This document shows, one piece after another, positions 35,994-44,829 of a DNA stretch of 64,000 bases. The translations under genes were made by a program, and so were the position numbers. The notes under the pieces were generated by a model that ran no database searches, had not been told where the DNA came from, and saw nothing but the letters and a program-made list of their open reading frames with translations. The stretch lies in contig NZ_CP136422.1 of NCBI RefSeq assembly GCF_034355335.1, positions 2,514,501 to 2,578,500 of the forward strand, in the 5' to 3' direction. Source of the stretch: Blautia coccoides. Lineage in GTDB: Bacteria > Bacillota > Clostridia > Lachnospirales > Lachnospiraceae. Within the stretch, counting starts at the first letter, position 1, and each line of letters starts with the position of its first letter.

Positions 35994-36839
35994 TATACAA
36001 GAAGCTCCTTTAAGATTTTTATACATGAGTATTCATCTCCTCTACACTATCATAAATACCTGGAAATTCTCTATATTATGGAAGGACGGGTGAAAGTTCA
36101 GGTGAATTCTATAGATATGATAGCCAATCCTGGTTCTCTGTTTTTTATCAATAGCAAGGAAGATCATAAAACGGATTTTATGAATGATGAAAAACATAAA
36201 ATCTTATGTATTCAATTTGATACGGATATTCTCTATTCATTAGGCGGTATTGCCCATGAAGTAAAATATATTTCACCTATACTTAACAAACAAGTTCATT
36301 TTCCAACGTATCTTGACGCTAGGAAAGAGGAGGGTATATTGGAAATTCTCAATGAACTTCTGACAGAGGTACAACAGAAAAAAGTAGGATATGAGATGGT
36401 GCTGAAGGCGGATTTCTATAAATTGATAGCTTGGTATTTCAGAAAAGCAGAAGAGTGCCTGAAATTGGAAGAAGGCAGCCATGTATTGGAAACAGAAAAG
36501 GATGAACGCCTGCAAGTGGTGTTTGAGTATGCAAATAAAAATTACATGAAAGATATAAAGACTCAGGATGCAGCGGACGAAGTTTTTTTAAGTTATACAT
36601 ACTTTTGCAAATTATTTAAGCAGCATACAAAACTTACATTTATGGAATATCTTAATAAGGTAAGGCTGGCAGAAGCCAGAAAACTGCTGGTAGACACTAA
36701 TCTGAGTATTGGCGAGATCGCAGCGCGGACAGGATTTAAAGATCAAAACTATTTTACGAGAATTTTTAAAGATACTTTTCAGGAAACACCCAGTAAATTT
36801 AGAAAAAGTATTCTTCTTCAAAAGAAAATTGAAAAATAG
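35994..36839 (+). pseudogene. AraC regulator, main fragment after IS insertion
   Basis: Encodes the cupin (HEYSSPLHYHKYLEILYIMEG, NPGSLFFINSKEDHKTDF) and both helix-turn-helix units (DAADEVFLSYTYFCKLFKQH, IGEIAARTGFKDQNYFTRIF) of an AraC regulator, intact to its stop. Only the first 15 codons are separated by the insertion element. A TTG at 35988 could start translation but has no ribosome site, so expression is doubtful. It was the last gene of the plus-strand sugar operon and probably its regulator. Reconstructed length is about 296 residues. Confidence 0.65.
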
Positions 36840-36871
36840 GGAAATTCAAAATATAGAAAATATTAAGGGCT

Positions 36872-36932
36872 TGTTCAGGATATAAGCGTGCATGTTATTT
36901 ACATGAGCACCAATCATCCTGAACATTTTTTA
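36872..36932 (+). terminator. Terminator after AraC fragment
   Basis: Stem TGTTCAGGAT / ATCCTGAACA with a long loop and a run of six T after it. Confidence 0.75.
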
Positions 36933-37032
36933 TTTGAAAAAGCGAACTCGGATATAAAAAAATCGTTGCATTCAATTTCTGTAAGATAGACATCAATTAA
37001 AATATAAGGTAGAATAGAGTAAAAATCCCAAC

Positions 37033-37081
37033 CGACGTCAGCCGACATTTTTTCGACAATCCGGCGCTACGATTTCGATAA
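37033..37081 (+). promoter_or_regulatory. Repeated CGAC motifs before ferredoxin-like/SARP2 operon
   Basis: CGAC occurs at 37033, 37043 and 37054, and TTTCGACAA (37051-37059) recurs as TTTCGATAA (37073-37081), 22 bases apart, two helical turns. An A+T-rich stretch that could hold -10 follows. Probable operator for autoregulation by SARP2. Confidence 0.45.
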
Positions 37082-37121
37082 CTTTATTTACAGATGATCT
37101 TTTTAAAATTGGGGGATAAGC

Positions 37122-38090
37122 ATGAAGGAAATTTACAGAAAAGCAATGGAAGTCTGGGCGGTTCCGGAAGAATTTTATGAGGCCGCAGTTCCCATGTACC
37201 GTGACTATGAGGCTGAGCTTGCCGTTAAGTTCGGAAGCAATCCCGTATCTGAACAGGAAATCTGCAGCCTGCTGAAAGAAAGTGGGAAAGAGGATGTAAG
37301 GAAGCTGCTTTTTGAGAGTTATCAGAGAAATGTAATGGAAAAATGTGAGGGGGACAGCAGCGGCGAAATCTTTTACAGAATGACAGATTTCTATGCCCGT
37401 TATCCGTATTTCGCTCAGTATGAACCGGAAGTGTACGGGGAATTTCCACAGGAGACAGTGGACCGGTTAAATGAATGGGATTTGAAGGTGTATATGGACC
37501 GCACTGCGCAGGCTGCCCTTGATATAGCGGCAGGTAAAGACGTACCCATGCATCAGACACAATATTTGACCCTGCAGGAGTCTTACGACATGATGGACAC
37601 TCTGGGAGAGGAAATCCTGATTCTGCCCTGCAACTGTAAAGCCATGGGCAGATGTACGGAAAAGCCCGTGAATGTATGCATTAATAAGCTGGTAAAGGGA
37701 CCGAACACCCCTTATGACAGAAAATTGGGAACCATTCTCTCTCTGGATGAGACAAAAAAGCTGATCCGTGGGATCAACAAAAAAGGACTGATGCAGTCAG
37801 GGGAAAATAATGTGCTGTGCAACTGTGACGGTGTGTACTGCTATCCCACGAAAATGGCCAGGATACTGGGAACAAGGCTTCATTATCCCACATCCCATTA
37901 TGAGACGCTGTGGGATGAAAGTAAGTGCGTCCAATGCGGGAAATGTACGAAAATCTGTAATTTCGGTGCTTTTTATAAAGACCAAGGGGGAAATGTGAAG
38001 TTTGACCCTGAAAAATGCTGGGGCTGTACCATCTGTTCTGCAAATTGTCCCAAGAGTGCAATTACATTAAAGAAGAGAAGCGGGAAGTAA
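37122..38090 (+). CDS. Cys-rich 4Fe-4S ferredoxin-like protein
   Basis: Protein of 322 residues with a helical N-terminal half and a C-terminal double-cluster ferredoxin: CVQCGKCTKIC and CWGCTICSANCPKSAI. Two more Cys groups, LPCNCKAMGRC with a further C nearby, and LCNCDGVYCYP, could hold another metal centre. I recognise the ferredoxin fold but not the family function. It precedes SARP2 by 29 bases in the same operon, and the MttB/lyase operon follows, so it may deliver electrons in that pathway, for example in activation or reduction. Ribosome site GGGGGAT. Confidence 0.65.
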   Translation: MKEIYRKAMEVWAVPEEFYEAAVPMYRDYEAELAVKFGSNPVSEQEICSLLKESGKEDVRKLLFESYQRNVMEKCEGDSSGEIFYRMTDFYARYPYFAQYEPEVYGEFPQETVDRLNEWDLKVYMDRTAQAALDIAAGKDVPMHQTQYLTLQESYDMMDTLGEEILILPCNCKAMGRCTEKPVNVCINKLVKGPNTPYDRKLGTILSLDETKKLIRGINKKGLMQSGENNVLCNCDGVYCYPTKMARILGTRLHYPTSHYETLWDESKCVQCGKCTKICNFGAFYKDQGGNVKFDPEKCWGCTICSANCPKSAITLKKRSGK

Positions 38091-38119
38091 TCTTACGGAA
38101 AATAGGTAAAGGTGAAAAC

Positions 38120-40975
38120 ATGGATAGAAGATATTCTCATGACATAGAAGTTCAGCTTTTAGGACGGCCCGGTGTATTGCTTTTTGGAGAAAAAGTCTCT
38201 TTCCCCTATCAGAAAGTGGAAGGCCTGTTTTATTATTTGTGTGTGAATAACCAGATATCCAGAAGCCAGGCGATCAGTGTTTTGTGGGCGGGAAACAGCG
38301 AGGCAACGGCCAGGAAAAACCTGCGGGACGCGGTTTATAATATAAGAAAAGTATTGGGACAGGACATTTTGACTGTGGAGGGTAACACGCTGATCGTTCT
38401 GAACCGTCAAATGGATATTGATATCGACATGGAGCATATCACAAGGGAAAATCTGCTGGAAAGCTGGAAGGGCGAATTCCTCCAGTTTTTCTTTGTGAAG
38501 AACTGCTATGAGTTTGAGGCATGGGCCGAGGGGGAGAGGGCAGAGCGGAAAAGAGCCTATTTAAAAGCACTGCAGCTTAAGATCATGGGGCAGAAAACAG
38601 GGCAGGGACTTGATTTTCTGGAGGAGAGCAGCAGGATACTCATACAGAATGAGGTTCTGGACGAAGAATTGTACCGAAGTATCATGAAAAAACTGGCGGA
38701 GGCGGGAAGATATCTCCCTGCCATGGAGATTTATCAGTCTCTGAAAACATTTTTGGAAAAGGAAGTGGAGGAACAGCCGGAAGAGGAGACACAGGCGCTT
38801 TATGAGAAAATTTCAGAGATGAAAAACAGGCTGAAACGTCCCCCGGAAGAAAGAGGCGAATATTTTTTCGGAAGAGCGGATATTCTCTATGACATCTATT
38901 CGCGGATCAGCGCAAAAGAGGGGGATTCGGAAAGGCGCTGCCGTTCTTTCCTGATCACAGGGGAGCCTGGTGTGGGGAAAAGTATGCTCCTGGAAGAAAT
39001 CCGGCGGATGGTGGAGGACTCAGACTATCTGATATTTACCTGGACATGCTGTGAGACGGAAAAGGATCTGTATCTGATGCCGTGGCATGGGATCATGGCT
39101 AAGGTGGATGAATACTGTAAGAAAAACGGACTGGATGTAGAGTCCCCTACTGATATTCTGCTCCGGCAGAATGCCTCGGATGTGCAGTTTTTTATGACCC
39201 GTTTTGAAATTTTGACAGAATCGGTCTTCCGCTATCTGACAAAATATTTCCGGGACAGGAAAATTCTTCTGTTTATTGATGACATTCAGTGGATGGATTC
39301 CATGAGCATGAGGCTTATGAGCAATCTGCTGTTCCGCATGGGCCATGGGCAGATGCTTGTGGTGGCTGCCAGCCGGGAGGACGACGGTGATGACATCAAG
39401 AGCTTCAAGATACCTCTGATCGGACGGGGAATCCTGAAAGAAATAGAACTAAAGCCATTTACCCTGGAGGAGGCCAGGCGGGTGATAGAGGAGACAGACG
39501 CAGGTCTTCTGAACGATCCGCGGCTTGTGGAGGAGATTTATAAAAAAACCCAGGGAAATCCTCTGTTTTTTATGGAATCTCTGCGGCTGTTTGAGAAAAA
39601 AGGGGATGGCACCGCATTTACGGACCGCATGACCAATGTTATCCAGAGCAGGCTTTTAAGCCTTTCAAGGCGGGAGCGCGTTATGCTGGATATCATATCC
39701 ATTTTTTCTCTTCCTGTGACCAAAGGAGAGATCAATCAGATCCTGGGCATGGAGGAACTGCAGCTTTTGCAGATACTGGAACCTTTGCTGGATAAAAAGA
39801 TCCTTTATGAAAAACTGATGAGCGGGGAGGTGCATTACGGGTTCCGCCATCAGATCATCCGTGAATATGTATACAGCAGTCTGCCAAAAGAAAAAAAGGA
39901 TATTTACCATAACTACATTGCCAGATATTATGAACAGGAATACCAAAAGGACAGGAATCTGGGCATCTGCTCCCTGGTCATTTATCACTATGAGCGCTGC
40001 CGGGATCGGTACAAAATGTACTGGTATAAGGTGGAATATCTGGAGGCGTTCTACAGGATTTCCTATGATTTTTATCCCATGTTGGCCAGAAAAGCTGTGT
40101 TCAGCGGCAATATTGACGGCTTTTCGGCAAAGGAAGATGAGCTTGTGGAGCTGGCGGAGGAAATAAGGGCACTGCAGGAGACAGATTCTAAGATGACTCC
40201 CATTCGCATGCGGGTGGAATATCTGCTGGGGCGCTATGAGATGTTTGTCAGAGACTGCCAGAGAGGGAAAAATTGTATTGAGAAAAGTCTGGAACTGGCG
40301 AAGCAGATTCAGGACAGAGACTATATTTTTTATAATTATCTGCAGCTCATCTTATACGGGGATCTGACAGGACAAAATGGCTTTATGCGCAGTGTGATCG
40401 AAACCTGTATGGAATTTATGAAAGACTGTACATGCCGCCATCTGGAGGAAGAGTGTATGCTGATCCGGTATCTGGGTATCTGTATGATGAAGGACGGAGA
40501 GTATGAAAAGGCAGAGAAGCTTTTTATGGAGGCAGTGGACCGTCTGAGTCATGCGGACAGAGAAACTGAGCGTTACAGGATAGAATTGTCGGCCTGTCAT
40601 CATGACATGGGAATCTGTTATATACGCCAGAAGAAGTGGGATATGGCCTGCAGGTGCCTGGAAAAGGCAGTGGAGATTGGAGAAAAATACATGATTTCCG
40701 GGGAGGCAGGTGTATTCTACTCGGATATGAGCCTGGTGCTGTGCCGGATGGGAGACAGCAGCAGAGCAAAAAAATTTGCTGAAAAAGCACGTTCCTGTTT
40801 TGTTCAGGCCGGTTCTCTGTGGGGAGAGGCGAAAACAGAGCTGTGCTGTGCGCTGATCGCGGAAGTGGAAGGTGATACAGAAGAGGCAAAACACCGCCGG
40901 GAGCTAGCTGACCGGATAGCAAAGAAATTGGACAGCAGATTTTTATGGGAAGAACTGAAGAGTATGGAAAGCTGA
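38120..40975 (+). CDS. SARP/BTAD-type regulator with AAA/STAND ATPase and TPR repeats (SARP2)
   Basis: Paralogue of SARP1, 951 residues. Winged helix at about 1-100 (YQKVEGLFYYLCVNNQISRS, then ARKNLRDAVYNIRKVL), BTAD at about 100-240 (VLDEELYRSIMKKLAEAGRY). ATPase has Walker A GEPGVGKS near residue 280 and ILLFIDDIQWMD near 380, with a STAND-like arrangement. C-terminus is TPR-rich (YEKAEKLFMEAVDRL, MACRCLEKAVEIGEKYM). Start is ATG at 38120 with AAAGGTG upstream; a longer frame overlaps the ferredoxin gene. Likely activates the adjacent lyase/MttB operon in response to a ligand (inference). Confidence 0.82.
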   Translation: MDRRYSHDIEVQLLGRPGVLLFGEKVSFPYQKVEGLFYYLCVNNQISRSQAISVLWAGNSEATARKNLRDAVYNIRKVLGQDILTVEGNTLIVLNRQMDIDIDMEHITRENLLESWKGEFLQFFFVKNCYEFEAWAEGERAERKRAYLKALQLKIMGQKTGQGLDFLEESSRILIQNEVLDEELYRSIMKKLAEAGRYLPAMEIYQSLKTFLEKEVEEQPEEETQALYEKISEMKNRLKRPPEERGEYFFGRADILYDIYSRISAKEGDSERRCRSFLITGEPGVGKSMLLEEIRRMVEDSDYLIFTWTCCETEKDLYLMPWHGIMAKVDEYCKKNGLDVESPTDILLRQNASDVQFFMTRFEILTESVFRYLTKYFRDRKILLFIDDIQWMDSMSMRLMSNLLFRMGHGQMLVVAASREDDGDDIKSFKIPLIGRGILKEIELKPFTLEEARRVIEETDAGLLNDPRLVEEIYKKTQGNPLFFMESLRLFEKKGDGTAFTDRMTNVIQSRLLSLSRRERVMLDIISIFSLPVTKGEINQILGMEELQLLQILEPLLDKKILYEKLMSGEVHYGFRHQIIREYVYSSLPKEKKDIYHNYIARYYEQEYQKDRNLGICSLVIYHYERCRDRYKMYWYKVEYLEAFYRISYDFYPMLARKAVFSGNIDGFSAKEDELVELAEEIRALQETDSKMTPIRMRVEYLLGRYEMFVRDCQRGKNCIEKSLELAKQIQDRDYIFYNYLQLILYGDLTGQNGFMRSVIETCMEFMKDCTCRHLEEECMLIRYLGICMMKDGEYEKAEKLFMEAVDRLSHADRETERYRIELSACHHDMGICYIRQKKWDMACRCLEKAVEIGEKYMISGEAGVFYSDMSLVLCRMGDSSRAKKFAEKARSCFVQAGSLWGEAKTELCCALIAEVEGDTEEAKHRRELADRIAKKLDSRFLWEELKSMES

Positions 40976-40980
40976 GGATA

Positions 40981-41012
40981 GACACGGGGAAAAAACTCCG
41001 TGTCTTTTTTTT
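40981..41012 (+). terminator. Terminator after SARP2
   Basis: GACACGG / CCGTGTC stem with an A-rich loop followed by eight T. Confidence 0.85.
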
Positions 41013-41028
41013 GAATAATATTTGAGAG

Positions 41029-41046
41029 CAGACGGTTTTCCGACGA
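41029..41046 (+). promoter_or_regulatory. 11-bp repeat before cluster B operon
   Basis: CAGACGG at 41029-41035 and CCGACGA at 41040-41046, period 11. A -10-like TAGTTAT follows at 41062-41068. Same layout as at the other pathway promoters. Confidence 0.4.
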
Positions 41047-41107
41047 ATTCCTGGTACAAATTAGTTATCACTCAGATGACGAAAAACGGAAAGGAGTAAC
41101 AGCGAAA

Positions 41108-41488
41108 ATGAAGAAAGAAGTATTTACCCCAAAAGGAATGAAGGTATTCGGGGGACCCGTGGCTGAGGCAGTTATTGCAGGGGGATTTGCTTTTGTTTCA
41201 GGACAAATTGCCCTGGATCCTGAGACAGGTGATATTATTCACGGAACGATCCAGGAGGAGACAAGGGCAGCTCTCAGCAATCTGAAGCTGCTGGTGGAGG
41301 AGATGGGAGCCTCTCTGGAGGATGTGGTGAAATGCGATGTGTTCTTATCCACGATGAAAGATTTTGATGCCATGAATGAAATATATGCAGAATTTTTCGG
41401 CACCGAATGTCCGCCGGCCAGATGCGGCGTTGCCCTTGAACTGTGGGGCGGCATGAAGATTGAAGTGGGAGCCATTGTAAAACTGTAG
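41108..41488 (+). CDS. RidA/YjgF-family enamine/imine deaminase
   Basis: Trimeric RidA-type protein of 126 residues that hydrolyses reactive enamines/imines formed by amino-acid lyases and dehydratases. Signatures are FVSGQIALDPETGDI, LSNLKLLVEEMGASLEDVVKCDVFL and the C-terminal CPPARCGVALELWGGMKIEVGA (the substrate-binding Arg sits in PPARCGV). First gene of a long operon; ribosome site AAAGGAG. Presence suggests that an enamine or imine intermediate arises in this pathway. Confidence 0.87.
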   Translation: MKKEVFTPKGMKVFGGPVAEAVIAGGFAFVSGQIALDPETGDIIHGTIQEETRAALSNLKLLVEEMGASLEDVVKCDVFLSTMKDFDAMNEIYAEFFGTECPPARCGVALELWGGMKIEVGAIVKL

Positions 41489-41502
41489 ATGGAGGATGGC
41501 AT

Positions 41503-42894
41503 ATGATAATAAATGAAGTTAAACGATCAGAACTGGAAACAATCCATGAAAAAACTTTATATCTGCTGGAACATGTAGGCGTGGATTTTGAACACACGGA
41601 GCTTCTGGAGCTTTACAGAAAACAGGGAATACGCACAGAGGGAAACCGTGTATATTTTGACAGGAAAACAGTGGAGCGGGCGTTGTCCACAGTACCGCCC
41701 AGCTTTATACTGAAGACACCTTTTGAGGAACTGAAGATCGGAGAAGGAGGACAGGCCATCAGTTCTTCATCGGGAGCAAGGAAAATTCTGAGGGATAATA
41801 ACGTGTATGATCCCACTCCGCAAGACTATGTGAATATCCGTAAACTGGACGCATCCAGCAGCATGATCAATCTGTCCAGCTCACCTCTGACCTATGTTCC
41901 GGCATTCCCAAAAGAGAGGGCAGAGGTTATCAAGGGAGCGCTTACTCTGAAGTATTCCACGCATCCTGTCATCATGTCCTGTTTTGGAAAGACGGATGCA
42001 GAGGAGACCATACAACTGGCCCGTGATTTTTATGATACAGACGAGGGCTATTTTACTATCGGTGTAGGAAATGTCATCTCACCTCTGCGCTATGCAAAGG
42101 ATGATATAGAAGGACAGCTTGCCTACACAAAGAGAAATCTTCCGGTAGTGATCGCCTGCTGTGCGATCCCGGGTATGACCAGTCCGGTGACACTGGGCGG
42201 AACCATTGTCCAGAACAATGCGGAAGTGCTTGCTGGTGTTATTATGACCCAGCTTGTCAATCCGGGGGCACCGGTAGTCTATGGAAACACCACCTATGTC
42301 TCCAACATGAGAAAAGCCATGCCGGTATCCTGGGGCTGTGAGGAGGCACTGTTTATTCAATATGCAAAGGCTATGGCAGATTACTACCACGTGCCCTGCC
42401 GAACCGGAGGCTCCCTGTCCATGGGAAAAGAACTGGATTACCAGAATGGAGCGGAGACGGCCATGTCCCTTATGACCAGTCTTGATGTAAAGGCAGACTT
42501 TATTTTCCACTCCTTCGGGGAGATGGACGGCCTGAATGTCTTCAGCTTTGAGAAATATGTGCTGGACGAACAGATGATGGCTGCCAGAAAGTCTGTGGAG
42601 AGCATTGATATCTTCTCAGAGGAAGATATGGATCTGGAGACCATTCAGGAAGTGGGACCGGGCGGAAATTATCTGGCAGAGGAGGAAACCATCCTTCGTT
42701 ACCGCACGGAAATCTACTATCCGGAGCTTTACAGCCTGGAAAATTATGCGGACTGGGAGAGAAACGGAAGAGTCTCCGTGGAACAAAAGGCAAAAGAAAG
42801 AGTGGAAAAACGCCTGAAAGAATACACGGCGCCGGAGTACACCGAAAAGCAGAGAGCTGTGCTTGAAAAAGCTCTGGAGGGATTTGACCTGTAA
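41503..42894 (+). CDS. MttB-superfamily methyltransferase homologue, non-pyrrolysine (copy 1)
   Basis: TIM-barrel protein of 463 residues in the trimethylamine methyltransferase (MttB) superfamily. Segments typical of the family include ETIHEKTLYLLEHVGVDFEH, SCFGKTDAEETIQLARDFY, CCAIPGMTSPVTLGGTIVQN and GGSLSMGKELDYQNGAET. There is no in-frame TAG, so it lacks pyrrolysine, like MtgB (glycine betaine) and other quaternary-amine demethylases. Those transfer methyl groups to a corrinoid protein, but no corrinoid protein gene lies in this operon. A demethylase for a methylated amino acid is the default guess; a changed reaction is possible. Confidence 0.82.
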   Translation: MIINEVKRSELETIHEKTLYLLEHVGVDFEHTELLELYRKQGIRTEGNRVYFDRKTVERALSTVPPSFILKTPFEELKIGEGGQAISSSSGARKILRDNNVYDPTPQDYVNIRKLDASSSMINLSSSPLTYVPAFPKERAEVIKGALTLKYSTHPVIMSCFGKTDAEETIQLARDFYDTDEGYFTIGVGNVISPLRYAKDDIEGQLAYTKRNLPVVIACCAIPGMTSPVTLGGTIVQNNAEVLAGVIMTQLVNPGAPVVYGNTTYVSNMRKAMPVSWGCEEALFIQYAKAMADYYHVPCRTGGSLSMGKELDYQNGAETAMSLMTSLDVKADFIFHSFGEMDGLNVFSFEKYVLDEQMMAARKSVESIDIFSEEDMDLETIQEVGPGGNYLAEEETILRYRTEIYYPELYSLENYADWERNGRVSVEQKAKERVEKRLKEYTAPEYTEKQRAVLEKALEGFDL

Positions 42895-42962
42895 TATGAG
42901 AACGCATACGGCTGTCTGCCCTGTGCGATAAAGGAAAAGCGAAAGAAGAGGGAGGTTGTTCT

Positions 42963-44384
42963 ATGACCATTATTGATAACGTAGTAGTTGTTGTCTGTTT
43001 CATCGGTATTCTGCTGGTAGGTTATTATTTTTCAAAAACATCACAGGATATGGACAGTTTTTATAAAGCAAACAGGGCTTTGCCCTGGTCTCTGGTAGTC
43101 GGCACATTAATGGCGTCCTGGTATGGTGGTGCAGGTGTTGTGGGTACAGTTGGATATTCCACCACCATGGGTTTTGCCGGATTCTTTATCTGGTCTATCG
43201 GTGCCCATGCAGTGCGCTTTCCCCTTGCTCTGTGGGTGGCACCCAGGATTTCTGTAAAGGCAAAGGGTACAATTCCGGATCTTCTGAGGGTACATTACGG
43301 AAAATTTGCCGCTGTGTTGGGGGCTATAGTCATTGTGATCACCTGTCTTTCCATTGGAGAGATCGCGGCTGTAGGGTATGTAGGTGAAGGTGCCTGGCAT
43401 GCAGACAAGGTGATGGTAGCGGCTATTGTTGTGGCTATCTCCATTGGAGTTACCTGTCTGGGCGGCCTCATGGGCGTAGCTGTTACGGATATGATATTCT
43501 TTTTCCTGATGGTTACCTGTGTGTCCTCCGCGTTTCCAAAGCTGTTTTTTGATGTGGGAGGACTGGAAGGAATCAAGGCAGCTCTGAGCGGCCCGGCTCC
43601 GGAGATGCTCACGGTCTTTGGAGGAATCCCAATTCCGCAGGCTGCAATTTTGATCATTCTCTGTATCAATTTGTATAAGGATCCGGCGTTTTATCAGAGA
43701 TTCGCAGCCGCCAACTCTCCGAAGACAGGCAAAAGAGCCATGCTTTTGTGCTTTTCCATCTGGCTGTCCTTCGATGTAGTGACTATTATGACAGGAACGA
43801 TCATCCGTGTACGTGATACCGCTCTGGCAGTCCAGCCGGAAGTTACCTATGTGGCAACTGTGGTGGAATATCTGCCGGTTGTGGCAAAAGGCCTGTTTAT
43901 TGTAGGAATTCTGGGGGCGATCATCTCAACTTTGGACAGTTATTATCTGATCGGTGGGGAGATCATCTCCAATGATATTATCTACATGCTCCGAGGGGAC
44001 AGAAAACTGAAAGACAGAGTCAGTATCACGATCACAAGAGTGGCTGCTGTTATTTTCGGTATTATCGGCCTCTTTACAGCATTCCGTTTTGACCGTGTGT
44101 ACGATGCGTTTCTGTTTTTGAGCAGTATCAGTATGACCCTATTATTTGTGCCTATTATTGCAGCGCTGATGTTTGACGGCAAAAAGACAAACGTGGCAGG
44201 AATTGCAAGTATGATCGTGGGTGGTGTTACCTGGATCGTATTCCAGTATATATGGCCTGTGACCATATCGGGTGTAACCATTGACCCGGTTCTGATCGGT
44301 CTGCCTCTTTCCTTTGTGGCTTTCCTGATCGGAAACCGTTTCGGAAAAGATTTAAGTGCAGAACGCAGACTGAAAGGATTATAA
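42963..44384 (+). CDS. Sodium:solute symporter (SSS/SLC5 family)
   Basis: Membrane carrier of 473 residues with about 13 helices, LeuT-fold Na+ symporter. The N-terminus has VGYYFSKTSQDMDSFYKANR and ALPWSLVVGTLMASWYGGAG, and the mid-region ISTLDSYYLIGGEIISNDI is typical of SSS proteins, as is the DPAFYQRFAAANSPKTGKRA loop. Likely imports the cluster B substrate. The next small membrane protein may be its partner, as in other SSS systems with a short accessory subunit. Ribosome site GGGAGG. Confidence 0.87.
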   Translation: MTIIDNVVVVVCFIGILLVGYYFSKTSQDMDSFYKANRALPWSLVVGTLMASWYGGAGVVGTVGYSTTMGFAGFFIWSIGAHAVRFPLALWVAPRISVKAKGTIPDLLRVHYGKFAAVLGAIVIVITCLSIGEIAAVGYVGEGAWHADKVMVAAIVVAISIGVTCLGGLMGVAVTDMIFFFLMVTCVSSAFPKLFFDVGGLEGIKAALSGPAPEMLTVFGGIPIPQAAILIILCINLYKDPAFYQRFAAANSPKTGKRAMLLCFSIWLSFDVVTIMTGTIIRVRDTALAVQPEVTYVATVVEYLPVVAKGLFIVGILGAIISTLDSYYLIGGEIISNDIIYMLRGDRKLKDRVSITITRVAAVIFGIIGLFTAFRFDRVYDAFLFLSSISMTLLFVPIIAALMFDGKKTNVAGIASMIVGGVTWIVFQYIWPVTISGVTIDPVLIGLPLSFVAFLIGNRFGKDLSAERRLKGL

Positions 44385-44396
44385 GGAGGAAGCAAT

Positions 44397-44675
44397 ATGA
44401 AGGATCCCAAGGAAAATACAAGTGAACTGACAGAACAGCAAAAATCAGAACTGAAAGTGGAATGGCTGGGTGTGGACGGCGCTCTGGTGCTCCTCTACAT
44501 TGTGCTGGCATGTATCTATGGATATGGACTGCTGAACAGTGTTGATTTTATCATCGGCATTATGGCGCCGGGAATTGCAATCCTTATAACCGTAGGCGTA
44601 TTTTTGAAGTATTGTACAGAGGTTGTCTCCTTTGCCACAGGCAAAAAAGGATCAGATAAGAAAAAAGAAAAATAA
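44397..44675 (+). CDS. Small membrane protein, probable symporter partner
   Basis: Product of 92 residues with two helices, around residues 28-47 (GALVLLYIVLACIYGYGLL) and 50-71 (DFIIGIMAPGIAILITVGVF), and a Lys-rich tail. It follows the SSS gene by 12 bases with AAGGAGG ahead of ATG. Small two-helix subunits often accompany SSS carriers. Family not recognised beyond that. Confidence 0.6.
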   Translation: MKDPKENTSELTEQQKSELKVEWLGVDGALVLLYIVLACIYGYGLLNSVDFIIGIMAPGIAILITVGVFLKYCTEVVSFATGKKGSDKKKEK

Positions 44676-44707
44676 AAAAATAATAAAAGCAGGTAAAGGA
44701 AACAGGT

Positions 44708-44748
44708 ACAGGGCTATGCGGCAGATATGCTGCATAGGACCGCCCTGT
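44708..44748 (+). other. Compound RNA hairpin inside cluster B operon
   Basis: Outer stem ACAGGGC / GCCCTGT encloses inner stem TATGCGGCA / TGCTGCATA with a four-base loop. No T-run follows. It sits in the 154-base gap between transporter and enzyme genes and may set relative mRNA levels. Confidence 0.5.
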
Positions 44749-44829
44749 GCGTGACAAACGGTAAAGATCAGCAGGCGGGCTGAATAACAGACCCCGCTGA
44801 GTGAAGGATTTGTATGGAGGTATAGATTT

